DNA of 9,406 bases from positions 1 to 9,406 of the forward strand of contig DAHXMP010000398.1 in the NCBI GenBank assembly GCA_027371665.1, in the 5' to 3' direction. The translations under genes and the position numbers were made by a program. The notes beneath the pieces are model-generated. The model saw only the letters and a list, made by a program, of their open reading frames with translations, was not told the origin of the DNA and ran no database searches. The stretch is from Bacteroidota bacterium (GTDB taxonomy: Bacteria; Bacteroidota; Ignavibacteria; Kapaibacteriales; UBA2268). This document shows, piece after piece, positions 5,670 to 9,406 of this stretch. Every line of letters starts with the position of its first letter. Positions within the stretch are counted from its first letter, which is position 1.

Positions 5670-8339
5670 TTGAGCGAAAGTACAAAAACAAAGATAAAAC
5701 AAACTCCCCTGATGAGGCAGTATAAGCAGGTTAAAGAAAAATACCCTGACACTATAGTTTTATTCAGGCTGGGTGATTTTTTCGAGACTTTCGCCGACGA
5801 TGCAATCACAACCTCCAAAGTCTGCGGCTTAACTCTGACGAAAAGAAATAACGGAGCTGCCGGAGAAATTCCTCTTGCAGGATTTCCCCACCATCAGCTC
5901 GATGCTTATCTGCCGAAACTTGTCAGGGCAGGTTACAGGGTTGCAGTTTGCGAACAACTCGAAGACCCGAAACTGGCACGGGGAATTGTCAGGAGAGGAG
6001 TTATCGAAGTCGTTACCCCGGGAGTAACATTATATGATAAACTACTCGACACTAAGAAAAACAATTATGTTTCTTCGATTGTACTCAGCCATGAAAAAGG
6101 AAGATTTATAGCGGGTCTTTCTTGTGCCGATATATCTACGGGTGAGTTTTTTACATCTGAATTTCCTGCTTATTCATTGTTACAGGTTCTTGAATCTCTG
6201 ACTCCATCCGAAATTATAATCAGTAAACCACAGAAAACCGAAATCGAGGCAATAATTACTAAGCTTTCCTACAAGCCTTCAATCACGAAACTCGAACCGT
6301 GGATATTCGACGTCGAGTTCGGAAAGCAGGGATTGCTCGGACATTTCAAGACACAAAACCTGAAAGGATTCGGAATCGAGGATTTCACTGCCGGATTAGC
6401 TGCATCGGGAGCGGTACTGTATTATATAAACGAAACACAGAACGGAAAATTAAGCCACCTAACTAAAATCAGCGTGTTCAATCCTTTTGAATACATGGAA
6501 CTCGATTATTCGACAAGGAGAAATTTAGAAATCACGACCTCGATGTATGAAGGTTCCAAGGAAGGAACTTTAATTTCAATCCTCGACAAGACTTGCACAC
6601 CGATGGGTGGCAGGCTTTTAAAAAAATGGCTCACTTGTCCCCTGTTAAAAATTGAACATATTAAAAAAAGATTAAGTATTGTCAAAGCATTCCATGATTC
6701 ACAGAATTTACACATTGATTTGAGATATTCCTTACTTGAAGTCGGGGACATTGAAAGATTGATTTCTAAAATCTGCACTGGAAGAGCCAACCCGAGAGAT
6801 ACCGTTGCACTGAAAAGCGGAATATCAAAGATACCCGGGATTAAAGAATTATTAGGAAAATTTAAAGTCCAATCGCTCGAGTCAATAAATTCAAGGCTTA
6901 ATCCTGTTTCCGAATTAGTTAATCTTATCGAAAAATCTTTGGTAGAAGACCCGACGGCACAACTCGGCACAGGAAATGTTTTCAAAAAAGGATATTCGGA
7001 TGAACTCGATTCTTATGTCGAAGCAAAAAAATCAGGGAAAAAATGGATTGAAGATTACCAGGAAAAAGCAAGGCAAACATCGGGGATACCCTCACTCAAG
7101 GTCGGCTATACATCAGTATTTGGATATTATATCGAAATTACTCATACTCATAAAAATAAAGTTCCCGAAGGCTACGAAAGAAAACAAACACTTACAAATG
7201 CCGAAAGATATACTACGCCGGAACTGAAATCCATCGAAGAAAAAATACTGAATGCGGAAGAAAATATTTCTTCGTTGGAACTGGAACTTTTCCAGCAATT
7301 GAGAGAAAAGATTTCTTCGTTTGCTGAAGTCATACAATCTAATGCTTCACTTATTGCACAGGTTGATACACTTCAGAGTTTCGCCGAAGTATCGAGGGAA
7401 AATAATTATTGTGAACCTGAAATAAATGATTCCGAAATAATCAATATAAAGGACGGGAGACATCCCGTTGTCGAGAAAACGCTCGGTGTCGGAGAAAGCT
7501 TCACTCCAAATTCTACGAAGTTAGATACTTCCAACGAGCAGATACATATTATTACGGGACCGAACATGTCAGGCAAATCCTGCTATTTGAGACAAACCGG
7601 ATTAATAGTTTTGCTATCACAGGTAGGATGTTTCGTACCCGCAAAATCAGCCCAAATAGGACTCGTTGACAGGATATTCACTAGAGTCGGTGCACAGGAT
7701 AATATTTCGGCAGGTGAAAGCACTTTCCTCGTCGAAATGCAGGAAGCAGCGAATATAATGAATAATGCAAGCTCTAAAAGCCTAATACTCCTGGACGAAG
7801 TAGGCAGAGGCACTGCAACATATGACGGAATTTCGATTGCATGGGCGATTACCGAATTTATTCATGATAAAATCGGGGCAAGAACTTTGTTTGCTACTCA
7901 TTACCATGAATTAAACGACCTTGCGAACAGGTACGATAAAATCGCAAATTATAAAGTCGAAGTAATCGAAGCAGGCGAAATGATTATTTTTTCTCATAAA
8001 GTGGTTGCCGGCTACAGCGACCATTCTTTCGGTATACATGTCGCACAGATGGCAGGCTTGCCGACAGACATTACGGCAAGAGCCTCTTCGATTATGAAAG
8101 CACTCGAGGAAAGCAGTCAGAACGGTAAACCCGCAGATTCCTCGAAAAAAGCCGATACGAAAAGAATCGAAACGAAAAATTCACGGCATATACCCGAACA
8201 ACTCGCCATTTTTGAGTTTCGCGACGATATTTTGAGAGAGCAAATACTTAAACTCGACATAAACGGCTTATCGCCTATGGAAGCTCTTCAGACCCTTTCC
8301 GCCATGAAGAAAGAAGCAATGAAAAAAAGTGATAAATGA
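5670..8339 (+). CDS. mutS: DNA mismatch repair protein MutS
   Basis: MutS binds mismatches and small loops as a dimer and, on ATP binding, becomes a sliding clamp that recruits MutL. At 889 residues it is a full-length MutS1. The mismatch-reading domain (about 12-125) carries the Phe-x-Glu motif in GDFFETF, with Phe37 and Glu39, so it should recognise mismatches. The connector is at about 135-260 and the lever/clamp region at about 275-590, including YSTRRNLE. The ATPase has Walker A GPNMSGKS (630-637), Walker B LLDEVGRGT with Asp709 and Glu710, and the ATHYHEL His switch (742-748). The tail has EQLAIFEF before the final helix, as in other MutS proteins. The start is TTG at 5670: it keeps the conserved TPLM (12-15), while the first ATG (5712) would remove it and an in-frame TAA lies at 5646. 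No Shine-Dalgarno sequence is visible. The agmatinase gene follows 24 nt downstream. mutL is not in the window. Confidence 0.96.
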   Translation: MSESTKTKIKQTPLMRQYKQVKEKYPDTIVLFRLGDFFETFADDAITTSKVCGLTLTKRNNGAAGEIPLAGFPHHQLDAYLPKLVRAGYRVAVCEQLEDPKLARGIVRRGVIEVVTPGVTLYDKLLDTKKNNYVSSIVLSHEKGRFIAGLSCADISTGEFFTSEFPAYSLLQVLESLTPSEIIISKPQKTEIEAIITKLSYKPSITKLEPWIFDVEFGKQGLLGHFKTQNLKGFGIEDFTAGLAASGAVLYYINETQNGKLSHLTKISVFNPFEYMELDYSTRRNLEITTSMYEGSKEGTLISILDKTCTPMGGRLLKKWLTCPLLKIEHIKKRLSIVKAFHDSQNLHIDLRYSLLEVGDIERLISKICTGRANPRDTVALKSGISKIPGIKELLGKFKVQSLESINSRLNPVSELVNLIEKSLVEDPTAQLGTGNVFKKGYSDELDSYVEAKKSGKKWIEDYQEKARQTSGIPSLKVGYTSVFGYYIEITHTHKNKVPEGYERKQTLTNAERYTTPELKSIEEKILNAEENISSLELELFQQLREKISSFAEVIQSNASLIAQVDTLQSFAEVSRENNYCEPEINDSEIINIKDGRHPVVEKTLGVGESFTPNSTKLDTSNEQIHIITGPNMSGKSCYLRQTGLIVLLSQVGCFVPAKSAQIGLVDRIFTRVGAQDNISAGESTFLVEMQEAANIMNNASSKSLILLDEVGRGTATYDGISIAWAITEFIHDKIGARTLFATHYHELNDLANRYDKIANYKVEVIEAGEMIIFSHKVVAGYSDHSFGIHVAQMAGLPTDITARASSIMKALEESSQNGKPADSSKKADTKRIETKNSRHIPEQLAIFEFRDDILREQILKLDINGLSPMEALQTLSAMKKEAMKKSDK

Positions 8340-8363
8340 TGATTTTAATTATTATTTGATATA

Positions 8364-9257
8364 ATGAAAACACTCGGTAAAGTTAGAAATTTCCTCGCAA
8401 TAGAAAAAGAATTTTCGGATATCGATAATTCTAAGATTGCAATTGTATCAGCTCCCTACGAATATTCCGTCAGCTACGGCAAAGGTGCTGCACACGGACC
8501 TGAAGAAATCCTGAAAGCAAGTGCTTTCGTCGAATTTTACGATGACGAGTTTGAAAGGGAATTGTGTTTTGAAAAAGGTGTAGCCACAATTGAACCTATA
8601 AATTTTAAGGATAAAACACATTATGATGCATTAAAGCTAATAAAAAATCAGGTCGAAGAATTGTTGTCTCTGAATAAATTTGTAGTAACCCTTGGCGGGG
8701 AGCACACAATTTCGATTGCCCCAATAGAGGCACATTTCAAAAAATTTCCCGATATGTGCATTCTTCATTTCGATGCACATTCGGATTTGAGGGAATCTTA
8801 TGAAGACTCGATTTATTCTCATGCCTGTTTCATGGCAAGAGTAATTGAATTCTTCCTTCCTGAAAAAGTAACACAAGTCGGAATAAGGGCACAATGCATC
8901 GAAGAAGCTCAACTAATCAAAGAAAAAAAAATAAACACTTTTTATTCTTCAGCCATCAGGAGAGGATTGCACGGGAAGGACTGGCAGAAAAAAATCGTTG
9001 AAACGCTCGAAGAAAAAATATATGTCACATTCGATGTGGATTACTTCGACCCCGCAATTATGCCGGCGACGGGCACACCCGAGCCTGACGGATTCTTATA
9101 TAATGAAACACTCGATATTTTCCGCGAAATAAATAAATCAGGGAAAAAGATTATCGGATTCGATGTTGTCGAACTCGCTCCAATTCCGGGATTGCACCAT
9201 CCGAACCTTACAACCTCAAGATTGGTATATAAATTGCTGAACTACGCTTTTAAATAA
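8364..9257 (+). CDS. speB: Agmatinase (ureohydrolase family, SpeB-like)
   Basis: This is a 297-residue binuclear manganese ureohydrolase, most likely agmatinase, which splits agmatine into putrescine and urea in the cytosol as part of the arginine decarboxylase route to polyamines. All six metal ligands of the family are present: His114 (GGEHTIS), Asp137, His139 and Asp141 (HFDAHSDLR), and Asp224 and Asp226 (TFDVDYFDPA). Also visible are SYGKGAAHGPEEIL (37-50), YSHACFMARV (151-160), PATGTPEPDG (234-243) and FDVVELAPIPG (266-276). The usual PGTGTPEPGG is slightly changed (Gly to Ala, Gly to Asp), which I would not take as loss of function. Arginase, formiminoglutamase or guanidinobutyrase cannot be fully excluded from motifs; the SpeB-like layout favours agmatinase. 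The ATG at 8364 has no Shine-Dalgarno sequence. Co-transcription with mutS is likely from the 24-nt gap, although the functions are unrelated. No arginine decarboxylase gene is in view. Confidence 0.9.
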   Translation: MKTLGKVRNFLAIEKEFSDIDNSKIAIVSAPYEYSVSYGKGAAHGPEEILKASAFVEFYDDEFERELCFEKGVATIEPINFKDKTHYDALKLIKNQVEELLSLNKFVVTLGGEHTISIAPIEAHFKKFPDMCILHFDAHSDLRESYEDSIYSHACFMARVIEFFLPEKVTQVGIRAQCIEEAQLIKEKKINTFYSSAIRRGLHGKDWQKKIVETLEEKIYVTFDVDYFDPAIMPATGTPEPDGFLYNETLDIFREINKSGKKIIGFDVVELAPIPGLHHPNLTTSRLVYKLLNYAFK

Positions 9258-9281
9258 AGAAGTTCACAATTTTGGGAACTA

Positions 9282-9406
9282 ATGAAGATAATTACATATA
9301 TTTTTATCCTCATCTTATTGATGGGATGCACATATCTGCTTTTTTCACAGAGGCCGGTCAAAGTCCCCGAGAACCTGGGTCCTGCCGTTAACAGTACCTG
9401 CGACGA
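9282..9406 (+). CDS. Exported protein, probably WD40-like (PD40) repeat family, cut by window end
   Basis: Only the first 41 codons are in the window. The protein starts with Met-Lys and a hydrophobic stretch (about residues 3-21), ending in LLFSQ, then RPVKVPENLGPAVNSTCD. This looks like an export signal. LLFSQ is a plausible signal peptidase I site; alternatively LLMGC (12-16) could be a weak lipobox with Cys16, but the continued hydrophobic run after that Cys makes this less likely. The ENLGPAVNS segment resembles the opening of WD40-like beta-propeller proteins of the TolB/PD40 type (often N-L-G-P-x-V-N-S followed by Asp/Glu and then a Ser-Pro-Asp-Gly turn), common in Bacteroidota and Ignavibacteria. 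That assignment rests on about nine residues and is tentative. The start lies 24 nt after the agmatinase stop, so it may be in the same transcript. Confidence 0.6.
   Translation, partial: MKIITYIFILILLMGCTYLLFSQRPVKVPENLGPAVNSTCD

Noticed and set aside
6506..6985. A 159-codon open frame on the minus strand inside mutS
   Set aside because: It lies entirely antisense to well-conserved mutS coding sequence, has no recognisable family features, and is explained by the codon usage of the + strand gene.
7113..7337. Minus-strand open frame with Phe- and Ile-rich translation, resembling a membrane peptide
   Set aside because: The hydrophobic look comes from reading GAA/AAA-rich mutS codons on the opposite strand, which gives TTC/TTT (Phe). 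There is no independent start context.
9261..9280. Inverted repeat AGTTC / GAACT between the agmatinase gene and the last gene, considered as a terminator
   Set aside because: The stem is only 5 bp with a 10-nt loop, no T-run follows, and the next gene starts two bases later, so termination there is unlikely.
1..9406. Possible defence island, mobile element, CRISPR array or new multi-gene system
   Set aside because: Every complete gene is a recognisable housekeeping gene on one strand. There is no transposase, integrase, regularly spaced repeat, tRNA or cluster of unknown genes.

Overview
This is a compact housekeeping segment with all genes on the + strand, apparently from the Bacteroidota/Ignavibacteria/Chlorobi (FCB) group. 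Three things support that placement. SecA carries the extra block in its preprotein-binding region that is typical of the group. QueA is the long, roughly 400-plus-residue version known from Bacteroidota-type genomes. No start codon has a recognisable Shine-Dalgarno sequence. The species cannot be named from the sequence alone. Base composition is AT-rich, most strongly between genes.

Layout: an AT-rich leader (1-118) precedes secA (119-3267), which is split by a one-base frameshift near 706. queA follows after 36 nt (3304-4608). A 123-nt spacer holds low-complexity AATTG-type sequence and a degenerate interspersed repeat, then comes mtgA (4732-5421). A 248-nt spacer holds a weak hairpin and a second, better conserved copy of the same repeat, then comes mutS (TTG start, 5670-8339). 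A speB-like agmatinase lies 24 nt downstream (8364-9257). The window ends inside a new gene (from 9282) that encodes an exported protein whose first mature residues resemble WD40-like (PD40) beta-propeller proteins.

The genes do not form one pathway. They cover protein export (SecA), queuosine tRNA modification (QueA), peptidoglycan glycan-strand synthesis (MtgA), mismatch repair (MutS) and polyamine synthesis (agmatinase). Spacing suggests secA-queA and mutS-speB (possibly with the last gene) as co-transcribed pairs, with mtgA isolated between two repeat-bearing spacers.

I found no CRISPR array, tRNA, rRNA, transposase or convincing novel system. The observations most worth checking are the secA frameshift, which is most likely a missing A in a short A-run but also creates an ATGA stop/start overlap, and the pair of same-orientation repeats flanking mtgA.
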